Of a DNA stretch of 64,000 bases, positions 20,122-28,653 are shown piece by piece. The notes beneath the pieces were generated by a model that searched no databases, had not been told where the DNA came from, and saw nothing but the letters and a program-made list of their open reading frames with translations. How positions within the stretch are numbered: the first letter of the stretch is position 1; each line of letters opens with the position of its first letter. Made by a program: the position numbers and the translations under genes. Origin of the DNA: an uncultured Amylibacter sp. (lineage in GTDB: Bacteria; Pseudomonadota; Alphaproteobacteria; Rhodobacterales; Rhodobacteraceae); NCBI GenBank assembly GCA_905181935.1, contig CAJIZV010000002.1:434001-498000 (forward strand). The letters are read 5' to 3'.

Positions 20122-22170
20122 TTGTACGGTAATAATGATCCATTAGTGATTTTTACACCATCTGGAAAACGTGGTAATTTTCCTATTGGAACACCTATAT
20201 TAACTGCAGCGCGTCAACTCGGGGTAGACCTCGATAGTGTTTGCGGTGGTCGTGGTATCTGTTCACGCTGCCAAATCACACCTTCATACGGAGATTTTTC
20301 CAAACATGGTATAACAGTTGAACCTAACGCAATTAGTGGTTGGAATTCTGTAGAAGAAAGATACAAATCAAAAAGAGGCATGATTGATGGGCGCCGCTTA
20401 GGGTGCCAAGCAACAGTTCAAGGCAACGCAGTAATTGATGTCCCTCCAGAAAGCCAAGTACACAAACAAGTTGTTAGAAAACGTGCGGAAGCACGAGATA
20501 TATTAATTAATCCATCAACACGATTATTCTATGTAGAAGTAGAAGAGCCAGATATGCACGATCCTTCAGGTGATTTGGAACGATTAATTAGTACTCTGAG
20601 AGCTGAATGGGATTTATCAAAATTACAAGCTGATTTCTCAGTCCTATCCAAAATCCAATCAGTGCTGCGAAAAGGAGAATGGAAAGTTACATGTGCAATA
20701 CACATGGGCGATGAAACAATAGGCCCACGTATAATAAATATATGGGCTGGCTATTACGATGGTTCTATTTTTGGTATGGCAGTTGATCTTGGGTCTACAA
20801 CAATTGCGGCTCATCTTTGTGACCTTCAATCCGGAAAGGTCGTAGGTTCATCAGGGTCAATGAATCCTCAAATTCGCTTTGGTGAAGATTTAATGTCACG
20901 AGTAAGCTATTCAATGATGAATGCTGGTGGTGATGTCGAAATGACTAACGCAGTTCGTGAAGGAATAAATGTATTGTTTGCCGAAGTTGCAGACGAGGCA
21001 GGCATTAGTCCAAGCCTTATCATGGATGCGGTGTTTGTCTGTAATCCAGTAATGCATCACTTATTTCTTGGAATTGATCCCTTTGAATTAGGTCAAGCGC
21101 CATTTGCATTGGCAACCTCTGACGCTGTTTCAACACAATCTTCTAACCTTGGATTAATCCACATGCATCCTGCTGCTCGTGTTTATTTACTACCATGTAT
21201 AGCAGGCCACGTTGGAGCGGATGCAGCTGCAGTTGCCTTATCTGAAAGCCCCAATACTTCAGAAGATCTGGTACTAGTTGTTGATGTAGGCACTAATGCG
21301 GAAATTCTTTTAGGTAATAAACATAAAGTGTTGGCATGTTCATCTCCCACCGGACCCGCATTTGAAGGTGCACAAATTTCAAGTGGGCAACGTGCCGCAC
21401 CAGGAGCAATTGAACGTGTTGAAATTAATCCAATAACAAAAGACCCACGCTTCCGCGTTATTGGATCAGATATTTGGTCCGATGAAGATGGGTTCGAAAA
21501 ATCTATATTATCTAGCGGAATTACAGGCATATGTGGATCAGGAATTATTGAAATGGTTGCGGAAATGCGTGTTGCTGGTATTGTCGATAGCCCTGGACTC
21601 ATTGGAAATCCGGAACAGTCAGGTACTGATCGCTGTTTTCTAGATGGTCGCACCTACTCTTACCTAGTATACGATGGCAGTGTTTCAGGTGGTCCTAAAA
21701 TTACTGTAACCAATCGTGATATTCGAGAAATTCAAATGGCGAAAGCAGCATTATATTCCGGTGCACGCTTATTAATGGATAAATTTGAGGTTGATAACGT
21801 AGATCGAATAGTTTTAGCTGGTGCATTTGGTGCACATATTAGCCCAAAACATGCTATGATTTTAGGAATGATTCCTGACTGCAATATAGAAAAGGTCACG
21901 TCGGCAGGTAACGCGGCGGGTACTGGGGCACGTATAGCTTTGTTAAACCGCAGTGCACGAAAAGACATAGAAGTAACCGTCAAAGAAATTCATAAAATAG
22001 AAACTGCTATAGAGCCCCGTTTTCAGGAACATTTTGTTAATGCATCCGCAATACCAAATTCTGTAGAGAAATTTCCAATCTTAGAAACCATTGTAACACT
22101 GCCAGATGTTAACTTTAATACTGGTGGATCTGGTGAAGGTAGCGGCCGGCGTAGGCGCCGCCGAAACTAG
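20122..22170 (+). CDS. RamA-like corrinoid-activating ATPase with N-terminal 2Fe-2S domain
   Basis: 682-aa protein. A plant-type ferredoxin domain has cluster cysteines C41, C47, C50 and C95. A middle domain follows, then an ASKHA ATPase (from about residue 215: GMAVDLGSTTIAAHLCD, VVDVGTNAEILLG, GICGSGIIEMV, VLAGAFGAHI). This layout is that of RACo/RamA-type proteins (DUF4445), which reduce inactive Co(II) corrinoid to Co(I). The tail GSGEGSGRRRRRRN is Arg-rich. No ATG fits: the best start is TTG at 20122 with AGGA 9-10 nt upstream. Last gene of the operon. Confidence 0.87.
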   Translation: MYGNNDPLVIFTPSGKRGNFPIGTPILTAARQLGVDLDSVCGGRGICSRCQITPSYGDFSKHGITVEPNAISGWNSVEERYKSKRGMIDGRRLGCQATVQGNAVIDVPPESQVHKQVVRKRAEARDILINPSTRLFYVEVEEPDMHDPSGDLERLISTLRAEWDLSKLQADFSVLSKIQSVLRKGEWKVTCAIHMGDETIGPRIINIWAGYYDGSIFGMAVDLGSTTIAAHLCDLQSGKVVGSSGSMNPQIRFGEDLMSRVSYSMMNAGGDVEMTNAVREGINVLFAEVADEAGISPSLIMDAVFVCNPVMHHLFLGIDPFELGQAPFALATSDAVSTQSSNLGLIHMHPAARVYLLPCIAGHVGADAAAVALSESPNTSEDLVLVVDVGTNAEILLGNKHKVLACSSPTGPAFEGAQISSGQRAAPGAIERVEINPITKDPRFRVIGSDIWSDEDGFEKSILSSGITGICGSGIIEMVAEMRVAGIVDSPGLIGNPEQSGTDRCFLDGRTYSYLVYDGSVSGGPKITVTNRDIREIQMAKAALYSGARLLMDKFEVDNVDRIVLAGAFGAHISPKHAMILGMIPDCNIEKVTSAGNAAGTGARIALLNRSARKDIEVTVKEIHKIETAIEPRFQEHFVNASAIPNSVEKFPILETIVTLPDVNFNTGGSGEGSGRRRRRRN

Positions 22171-22198
22171 AAATATTGAATATTACTTATAAAATAAT

Positions 22199-22885
22199 TT
22201 AGTTATCAATGTCGGCCCAAAAAACTTTAGTTTGATTGCCAAAGACTGTTCTAATTGGCGCCAACATGGCTGATGTTTTTGACATAGCTAGATTATAAGC
22301 TGCAAGCTTTTCTTGCCCAATAATCAAAATATACGTCTTAACGGCTTGAGCAAGAACTCTTCCAGACAATGTGATGCGCGCCTCTGGCTGAGAAGCGGGC
22401 CGTACAACATACAATGAATCAGAAGTACTTAAGGCATCTGCTAACTCAGCACTATCAGGGAACAAACTAGCAGTATGCATATCTAGCCCCATGCCCAGAA
22501 CAGATACATCAATAGGCATAAACGTATTCATATACGCAACACTTTGGCGAACAAACTCATCCTCAGTTTGATCAGGGCTATAAAATCTAATTAATTGTGC
22601 CTTAGCTGCATTGCTTTGCATCAAATGGCGTTTAACCAAAGTTGTGTTTGATCTATTATTAGTTTCAGGAACGTATCTCTCATCACTCAATAATATCCTT
22701 ACACGCGACCAGTCCAAACTTTCTTTACACAAAAGATCAAAAAAAGGTGCCGGAGTAGTACCACCTGGCACTGATAAACTAACAAAATTTTTATTTTTTA
22801 ATGAATCTCGCAATTCCTTAGCAACAGAAATAGATAATCCATGCATTAATTGTTGAATATTATTATGTTTGACAAGCTTGGTCAT
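22199..22885 (-). CDS. pgl: 6-phosphogluconolactonase
   Basis: Hydrolyses 6-phosphogluconolactone in the oxidative pentose phosphate or Entner-Doudoroff route. The 228-aa DevB-type protein has LSVPGGTTPAPFF, ILLSDERYVPETNNRSN and LGMGLDMHTASLFP. The last differs from the usual GMGxDGHTASLFP by Met for Gly, a small deviation in a conserved loop. No zwf or edd lies beside it in the window. Confidence 0.9.
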   Translation of the reverse strand: MTKLVKHNNIQQLMHGLSISVAKELRDSLKNKNFVSLSVPGGTTPAPFFDLLCKESLDWSRVRILLSDERYVPETNNRSNTTLVKRHLMQSNAAKAQLIRFYSPDQTEDEFVRQSVAYMNTFMPIDVSVLGMGLDMHTASLFPDSAELADALSTSDSLYVVRPASQPEARITLSGRVLAQAVKTYILIIGQEKLAAYNLAMSKTSAMLAPIRTVFGNQTKVFWADIDN

Positions 22886-23263
22886 TTATTTATCTCCCGC
22901 CAACGGCGTCAATCTTTATATAAAAGCCTTAATGCATCATAACAAAAAATTTCAGTATTGTAATCATTTCAAGACACGCCAATAATTAAAATGTAAGTGT
23001 CAAACTGCCCTGCCCGCATATGATTATATAATTTAGGTAAAATTTATATTTTCCTCAGTTACCGTTTACTCCAGCATTTATAATGTCAAATGTATCAACT
23101 AGGGCTTTATTGAAACCATACGGGTTGCCTCTATTTTCCTAAAGAGGAAAATATTAATTATAATAACAAACTTTTATAAATAGCTATTACACTTTTATGT
23201 GCTGATGCTTTTCTTTTTAATATTAAGACTATAACAATAACAAAAATAAAGGTAATAAGACAC
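22886..23263. other. Intergenic region upstream of the radical SAM gene (378 nt)
   Basis: No convincing gene was found. It must contain the divergent pgl and radical SAM promoters. The one clear structure is a 9-bp AT-rich hairpin, arms 23132-23140 and 23145-23153 with an AAAG loop, about 110 nt before the radical SAM start. It lacks a T tract, so it is more likely an operator or leader structure than a terminator. Confidence 0.5.
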
Positions 23264-24214
23264 GTGAAAGACATGAACCTTCCTGAATTAGGCGAAAAAT
23301 TCAAAAACCCAGATATAACAGCCAAGGGCGATGTTCGTGCATCAGTACCTTTAATGAAAGCAACAACACTTTGGTTTAACACTGGAACTCTATGTAATAT
23401 AGAATGCATAAATTGTTATATTAAAAGTTCTCCCAAAAATGATAGTTTAGTTTATATTACGCCAAATGAAGTAAACAATTACCTTAATCAAATCAAAGAT
23501 CGAAAATGGGCAACATCAGAAATTGCGTTTACTGGCGGTGAACCGTTTATGAACCCAGATATGATACAAATAGCACGTAATTGTCTCAACCAAGGTTATG
23601 AAGTTTTAATTTTAACAAATGCGATGCTACCAATGATGCGAAAATCTATAAAAATAGGTTTGCTTGAATTATTAGCAGCGTACGGAGAAAAACTTACAAT
23701 ACGTATATCTTTAGATCACTTTACAGCTGAGTATCATGATAAAGAACGCGGAAAAGGAAGTTATGATATTACCATAAAAGGTATGCAATGGCTTCGTGAT
23801 AATAAATTTAAAATGGCAATTGCAGGTCGTACAGTTTGGGGCGATAGTGATAAAAATAGTCGTGCTGGATATGCTAAACTATTTGAAAAGTTTAAATTTT
23901 TAATTGACGCACAAAACCCTGCTATGACTATTCTGTTTCCAGAAATGGACGAGACAGTTGATGTACCTGAAATCACAACTGAATGTTGGGGAATTCTTAA
24001 TAAATCACCTAGAGATGTTATGTGCTCTTCATCTCGTATGGTAGTAAAGCGTAAAGGTGCAAAAGAACTAGCAGTATTAGCTTGTACATTACTACCGTAC
24101 GATAAAGAATTTGAAATGGGCTCAACACTTGAAGATGCTGAACGTTCAGTGAAGTTAAATCACCCTCATTGTTCAAAGTTTTGTGTTTTAGGTGGTGCGA
24201 GTTGTTCCAGATAA
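23264..24214 (+). CDS. Radical SAM protein of unknown function
   Basis: 316-aa protein with a canonical CX3CX2C cluster motif at C44, C48 and C51 (CNIECINCY) and the GGEPFMNP SAM-binding motif. The C-terminal third has more cysteines (ECWGILNK, VMCSSSRM, LACTLL, HPHCSKFCVLGGASCSR), suggesting an auxiliary Fe-S cluster in a SPASM/twitch-like cap. From memory it belongs to a family conserved in Rhodobacterales, with no known substrate. GTG at 23264 (AAAGG about 11 nt upstream) is the preferred start; ATG at 23273 is possible. The next gene overlaps its end. Confidence 0.85.
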   Translation: MKDMNLPELGEKFKNPDITAKGDVRASVPLMKATTLWFNTGTLCNIECINCYIKSSPKNDSLVYITPNEVNNYLNQIKDRKWATSEIAFTGGEPFMNPDMIQIARNCLNQGYEVLILTNAMLPMMRKSIKIGLLELLAAYGEKLTIRISLDHFTAEYHDKERGKGSYDITIKGMQWLRDNKFKMAIAGRTVWGDSDKNSRAGYAKLFEKFKFLIDAQNPAMTILFPEMDETVDVPEITTECWGILNKSPRDVMCSSSRMVVKRKGAKELAVLACTLLPYDKEFEMGSTLEDAERSVKLNHPHCSKFCVLGGASCSR

Positions 24215-24840
24215 ATTTCAAACTTATATCAATAATTGCCTTACTATTTCCTGGTTTAGCAATAGCAGATGAAATTTTATCCATTTATCCAAAAACTATA
24301 AATAAAGATTGTTTTGCAGGCAGAGCAATATCATATGATGAATGTGGACTTCAGAGAGAAATTCTCCACAGCGCGCTTCGTGAAGCAAATAAGACTGATA
24401 AAATAGTTCTCGTAGTGTATGGCGCAGAATGGTGCCTCTGGTGCCATGTTTTCAAAGAACATATAAAGGGGAAGTTTGGGGAATTTAACTATAAACTGGA
24501 AGGTCAAGCAGGATATAATTTAAATGAGATGCATACGGATCAAGACATCTTAAATGCAAACAATCTCAGACTTTTCGCAGCAAAAACGTTTGTAGTGGCC
24601 AATATAGAAGCACAGTACTCTTTTGATGGCTACGACGTACTTTACGAGAGCGGTGCTGAAAAATACATTAAGGATTTTATACCTTTCATTTTTACTACTG
24701 ATAGAAACGGTCAGTTTTTACGGGGAATGCCCAGTACACATGAACTAAAACCTTTGGAAAAAAAACGAGATGGTGATGATTGGTATCGAGGATATAATCG
24801 TAAGATTTTATTAAGTGAGTTAAAAAAATTATTAAATTAA
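24202..24840 (+). CDS. Exported thioredoxin-fold protein, coupled to the radical SAM gene
   Basis: About 212 aa. An N-terminal signal peptide (FKLISIIALLFPGLAIA before DEILS) directs it to the periplasm. The redox motif WCLWCHVF follows VVYGAE, as in thioredoxin-like/DUF255 proteins. No ATG is available; TTG at 24202 with an AGGTGG ribosome site 6 nt upstream gives an ideal signal peptide and overlaps the radical SAM gene by 13 nt. Earlier TTGs (24169, 24181) would spoil the signal. Role unknown; perhaps reduction or maturation of a periplasmic protein. Its 3' end overlaps aroB by 9 nt. Confidence 0.75.
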   Translation: MFQINFKLISIIALLFPGLAIADEILSIYPKTINKDCFAGRAISYDECGLQREILHSALREANKTDKIVLVVYGAEWCLWCHVFKEHIKGKFGEFNYKLEGQAGYNLNEMHTDQDILNANNLRLFAAKTFVVANIEAQYSFDGYDVLYESGAEKYIKDFIPFIFTTDRNGQFLRGMPSTHELKPLEKKRDGDDWYRGYNRKILLSELKKLLN

Positions 24841-25938
24841 AGCTTCACGTAATATATCACGAACTATATCTAATTCAACGTTATGCGATACAAAGGTATC
24901 ACCAATCCCACGCGCCATAATAAATGTTAGTTTACCATCAAGTACTTTTTTGTCTTGCCCCATAAGATCAATCAATACATTTTCGTCAGGTAATTCACCA
25001 ATAATATCAGATAAATCAGCTTTCATGCCCATTTCTTTTAAATGCTTGCGAACCCTACTCGGCGCCTCTTGTGAACACAGACCTAGCCGCATTGATGTTT
25101 CAAATGCCAGGGCACACCCAATTGAAACACCTTCGCCATGAAGAAGCCTATCAGAAAAGCCAGTTGCAGCCTCTAATGCGTGACCAAACGTATGCCCAAG
25201 ATTTAGCAATGCACGATCTCCTCTTTCTTTTTCATCCCTTGCAACAATATTTGCTTTCATCTCACAAGAACGTTTCACAGCATAAATACGCTTTTCAATA
25301 TCTCCACTTGCCATTGCAGGTGCATTTTGCTCAAGCCATTCAAAAAACTTAAAATCGCCCAATAGGCCATACTTTACTACTTCACCATATCCTGCCAAAA
25401 AATCACGCGAAGAAAGAGTGCCTAATATATTGATGTCAGCTAATACCATTTGAGGCTGGTAGAAGGCACCAATCAAATTTTTACCTTGAGGGGAGTTGAT
25501 GCCTGTTTTACCACCAACAGAGCTATCAACCTGTGCTAATAAGCTAGTAGGAATCTGTACAAACCTCACCCCACGGCGTAATATAGATGCCGCAAATCCA
25601 ACCAAATCACCTATTACTCCACCACCAAATGCAACTACAATATCATCTCGTTCAATATGTTCCGCCAATAGCCATTCAACAGTTTTCTGAGCATGCATCC
25701 ACGATTTTGTACTTTCTCCTGCTGGTAATATTAAAGTTGACACTTTAATCCCCTCAGAACTCAGACTACTTTTAAGGCAATTTAAATGTAACGATGCGAC
25801 ATTTTCATCCGTGACCACTGCTATTTTTCGTCGCCGGAGTAACGGTGAAATAAACGCACCAGTTTCCTGTAATAAATCAGTTCCAATATGAATTGTATAA
25901 GAGCGGTCATCTAATTTGACCTCAACATTATCAAGCAT
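24832..25938 (-). CDS. aroB: 3-dehydroquinate synthase
   Basis: NAD- and metal-dependent second step of the shikimate pathway. The 368-aa protein contains LPAGESTKSW, AFGGGVIGDLVGFAAS, IPTSLLAQVDSSVGGKTGINSPQGKN, EVVKYGLLGD and LNLGHTFGHALEA. It starts inside the 3' end of aroK (8-nt overlap). The stop overlaps the convergent thioredoxin-like gene. Confidence 0.96.
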   Translation of the reverse strand: MLDNVEVKLDDRSYTIHIGTDLLQETGAFISPLLRRRKIAVVTDENVASLHLNCLKSSLSSEGIKVSTLILPAGESTKSWMHAQKTVEWLLAEHIERDDIVVAFGGGVIGDLVGFAASILRRGVRFVQIPTSLLAQVDSSVGGKTGINSPQGKNLIGAFYQPQMVLADINILGTLSSRDFLAGYGEVVKYGLLGDFKFFEWLEQNAPAMASGDIEKRIYAVKRSCEMKANIVARDEKERGDRALLNLGHTFGHALEAATGFSDRLLHGEGVSIGCALAFETSMRLGLCSQEAPSRVRKHLKEMGMKADLSDIIGELPDENVLIDLMGQDKKVLDGKLTFIMARGIGDTFVSHNVELDIVRDILREALI

Positions 25939-26491
25939 GACTTTGTACTTTCGTTAATCCAGAGTTTGGATCAGTTAATAATCGTTTAATAACTCTCTCA
26001 ACCATGACTTCCTTAGTCTGGTTTGACAGAGCTTTAACACTAACTTGTGCTTTTGCATATTCAGGGTTACGTGCTTCATATAACTCTTTTAATTTCTCTT
26101 TAGGATTAGCAACCATGAGCAATGGACGTGTTTTTTTATCTTTGACCCTATCCCAAAGAGTATCAAAGTCGGCATCAAGCCACACAGATACACCGGATTT
26201 TGCAATCATTTTTTTATTTTCATCCGATAAAAAAGCTCCACCACCAGTAGATAAAACGTGAGGCTCTGCACTCAATAAACGCCTAATTACTTGCGTTTCC
26301 TTTAATCGAAAAAAATCTTCTCCATCACGTTCAAAAATTTCAGGAATAGACATATTTGCTGCCTGTACAATTTGTTCATCTGAATCAATGAATTCAACAC
26401 CAATTCTATCCGCAATCAATGAACCAATAGCAGTTTTACCTGTACCCATTAAGCCTACTAAAACTAGAGTTTTGGACAGATAATAACTCAC
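25931..26491 (-). CDS. aroK: Shikimate kinase
   Basis: Phosphorylates shikimate, fifth step of aromatic amino acid synthesis. 186 aa. Walker A is GLMGTGKTAIG (residues about 13-23); the shikimate-binding DSDEQIVQAA and the TGGGAFL loop are conserved, as is the LID arginine in KKTRPLL. It forms the aroK-aroB operon, a common arrangement. Confidence 0.95.
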   Translation of the reverse strand: MSYYLSKTLVLVGLMGTGKTAIGSLIADRIGVEFIDSDEQIVQAANMSIPEIFERDGEDFFRLKETQVIRRLLSAEPHVLSTGGGAFLSDENKKMIAKSGVSVWLDADFDTLWDRVKDKKTRPLLMVANPKEKLKELYEARNPEYAKAQVSVKALSNQTKEVMVERVIKRLLTDPNSGLTKVQSHA

Positions 26492-26627
26492 CTAAGGATC
26501 CTTTTTAGGCTTAAGATTGCCTATCTTAAATTTAAGCATATTAAAAACCATTTAAATTACTTTTACCTGTGATAACATTGTTGGTAAGCGTAACAAGAGC
26601 ACTATGCAAATCAAACAAGGTGTCATA

Positions 26628-26765
26628 ATGGGTAAATTTTTTAAATATTTCTTTTATTTGACTGTTTTAACATTAACTTTTCTTGTGGGATATTCTTTTT
26701 TTGGTGACCTATCAGCTCCAACAACACTGATTATTGAAAATATACCAATACCAAATGAAAATTAA
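26628..26765 (+). CDS. Conserved 45-aa single-pass membrane protein
   Basis: A tiny frame beginning MGKFFKYFFYL has one membrane helix (about residues 5-25) and a short hydrophilic tail ending IPIPNEN. AAGG lies 8 nt before the ATG. The pattern '...LVGYSFFGDLSAP' matches from memory a small uncharacterised protein encoded between aroK and xerD in many Rhodobacterales, which supports it as a real gene. Function unknown. Confidence 0.65.
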   Translation: MGKFFKYFFYLTVLTLTFLVGYSFFGDLSAPTTLIIENIPIPNEN

Positions 26766-26858
26766 ATCATCATTTTTTAATATAATATTAAAACTATTTT
26801 CATATACTTTTTTGCAATATGAAACTCAACTATGCTATTTTGTTGTGTTGACTGATAC

Positions 26859-27785
26859 ATGAAACAAGACACAATATGGATCGAAGGCTTTTTAGAGGCA
26901 ATTCATGCAGAGCGTAATGCATCAGAGAATACTTTGTTAGCCTACCGAAGGGATTTATTAGCATTTTGTACCTTTCTAAGACAACGACATAAAAAACTAA
27001 TTACTGCAACCCGCGCTGATATTGAGGCATTTATAATAAATTTAGAATCTAATGGTATGGCACAAGCTACACGTGCAAGACGGTTATCAGCAATTAAACA
27101 AATTTATAGGTATGGATTTGAAGAGTCTTTAATTACAATTAATCCGTCATCAGAAATAAAAGGCCCAAAGCCTAAACGCACATTACCGAGCAACCTCTCA
27201 GAAGAAGATGTAAACAAACTACTAGAAGCATCCACAAAAGCAGGGCGCTCTCCAGAAAAGAAACGGCGTAGTAGTTGCTTAATGCAAATCCTATACGCTA
27301 CAGGAATGCGAGTATCAGAACTTGTCTCTCTCCCAGTTGCTTCTGTTCGAGGGAACCCTCAAATGTTGCTTATCAAAGGTAAAGGTGGGAAAGATCGATT
27401 GGTACCCCTCTCGACACCTGCAAAAATGGCAATTGCAGCATATTTGGTTGATTGGGAAATTGTTCAAGAAAAAAATCGTTTAAAAGGAAAAATAACTTCA
27501 AAGTATTTATTTCCATCAAATTCTCAGCTTGGACACCTCACTCGTATCCGATTTTATATTTTCATAAAAGAAATCTGTTTAATTGCTGAGATTTCTCCAA
27601 ACAAGGTGTCGCCACATACATTACGTCATGCATTCGCATCGCACCTATTAGCAAATGGAGCTGATTTAAGAGTTATTCAAATGTTATTGGGACATGCGGA
27701 TGTGGCAACTACTGAAATTTATACACATGTATTAGACGAAAAACTAAAATCCTTAGTATTCAATCACCATCCCTTAGCAAATTAA
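26859..27785 (+). CDS. xerD: Tyrosine recombinase XerD
   Basis: Site-specific recombinase that, with XerC, resolves chromosome dimers at dif near the FtsK-bearing septum. The 308-aa protein has a SAM-like N-terminal core-binding domain (about 5-90) and the catalytic domain with R151 (TGMRVSEL), a lysine in KGKGGKDR, H253 and R256 (HTLRH), H279 (LGHADV) and the nucleophile Y288. Context (next to aroK/aroB) is the usual chromosomal one; no att sites or phage genes are nearby. Its stop overlaps the convergent phosphoesterase by 4 nt. Confidence 0.92.
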   Translation: MKQDTIWIEGFLEAIHAERNASENTLLAYRRDLLAFCTFLRQRHKKLITATRADIEAFIINLESNGMAQATRARRLSAIKQIYRYGFEESLITINPSSEIKGPKPKRTLPSNLSEEDVNKLLEASTKAGRSPEKKRRSSCLMQILYATGMRVSELVSLPVASVRGNPQMLLIKGKGGKDRLVPLSTPAKMAIAAYLVDWEIVQEKNRLKGKITSKYLFPSNSQLGHLTRIRFYIFIKEICLIAEISPNKVSPHTLRHAFASHLLANGADLRVIQMLLGHADVATTEIYTHVLDEKLKSLVFNHHPLAN

Positions 27786-28582
27786 ACCCACATTTCTTTT
27801 GGTAAAATTTCCTCACTCGGCCAATATCCAGTCCTAAGTGTTGAGTGATATCCCTGTATGAGAGATGTAGCTTGCATAGCCTGAAATGCTGAGTTAACAT
27901 CATATTCTAACTTCATGTTAATAATTGATTTTTCACTTATGATAATAAAATTTGTATCAATTTCTCCATTGTTAGCAGGCAATCCAATTGCACCTGAATT
28001 AACCCATTTTTTATCATTGATATCACGTATCATCGGAATTCCAGTATGACCCGCTAATACACAATCAATAGAGTTGATTTCTGTTTCAAGTAAATCTATT
28101 TCATTTAGTATAGTTTTATCACTGTCTACAGGCCAAATAAATTTAGAAACATCAGATGCACCGCCATGTACTACGCCAAAACGCAGATTGTTATGTGAAA
28201 AAATAATCCTATCTGGCAAATTTGACATCCAAATACGAGAACTTTCAGTTATCTGTGATTTTGCGTGTGCATACCATGTTTTCGACAATAAAGAACATGT
28301 AGAATCTAATTCAAATCCACAACCACAATCCTCTGCATCTACTGCTAATTGATTTTCACAATTACCTGCTAAAACATGACATCCAAAATCTCTGATACGT
28401 TCCACACTATCTTGTGCATACGCACAGTATGCAACCACATCACCTGTACAAATAATATTTTCAGGCAAAATATTCATACTAGCTGCTTTATCAATTAATG
28501 CGTCAAGAGCATGTAGATTTGAGTATACCCCCCCAAAAACTAATACATCCCCTGACAGTACACCTAAATCTATTTTTTTCAT
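27782..28582 (-). CDS. Metallophosphoesterase family protein (YfcE/MPP-like)
   Basis: Calcineurin-like phosphoesterase of 266 aa. Motifs are VFGGVYSNLHALDAL (with GG-x-Y-S in place of the usual GDxH, an altered first metal motif), CTGDVVAYCAYAQ, LAGNCENQ, VVHGGASDVS and LAGHTGIP. The ATG at 28582 is preferred because GGGGA lies 5 nt upstream; an ATG 39 nt earlier has no ribosome site. The loss of the first DxH could change metal content. Substrate unknown. Confidence 0.82.
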   Translation of the reverse strand: MKKIDLGVLSGDVLVFGGVYSNLHALDALIDKAASMNILPENIICTGDVVAYCAYAQDSVERIRDFGCHVLAGNCENQLAVDAEDCGCGFELDSTCSLLSKTWYAHAKSQITESSRIWMSNLPDRIIFSHNNLRFGVVHGGASDVSKFIWPVDSDKTILNEIDLLETEINSIDCVLAGHTGIPMIRDINDKKWVNSGAIGLPANNGEIDTNFIIISEKSIINMKLEYDVNSAFQAMQATSLIQGYHSTLRTGYWPSEEILPKEMWV

Positions 28583-28653
28583 GCTATTCCCCAAATGGTC
28601 AAGGACGTCTATATAGTTCATAATAAATAATACTATGGAAGGTCGGAAAACAA

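Noticed and set aside
21183..21653. Open frame of 156 codons antisense to the RamA-like gene
   Set aside because: It opposes the conserved ASKHA domain and has no recognisable family or start signal.
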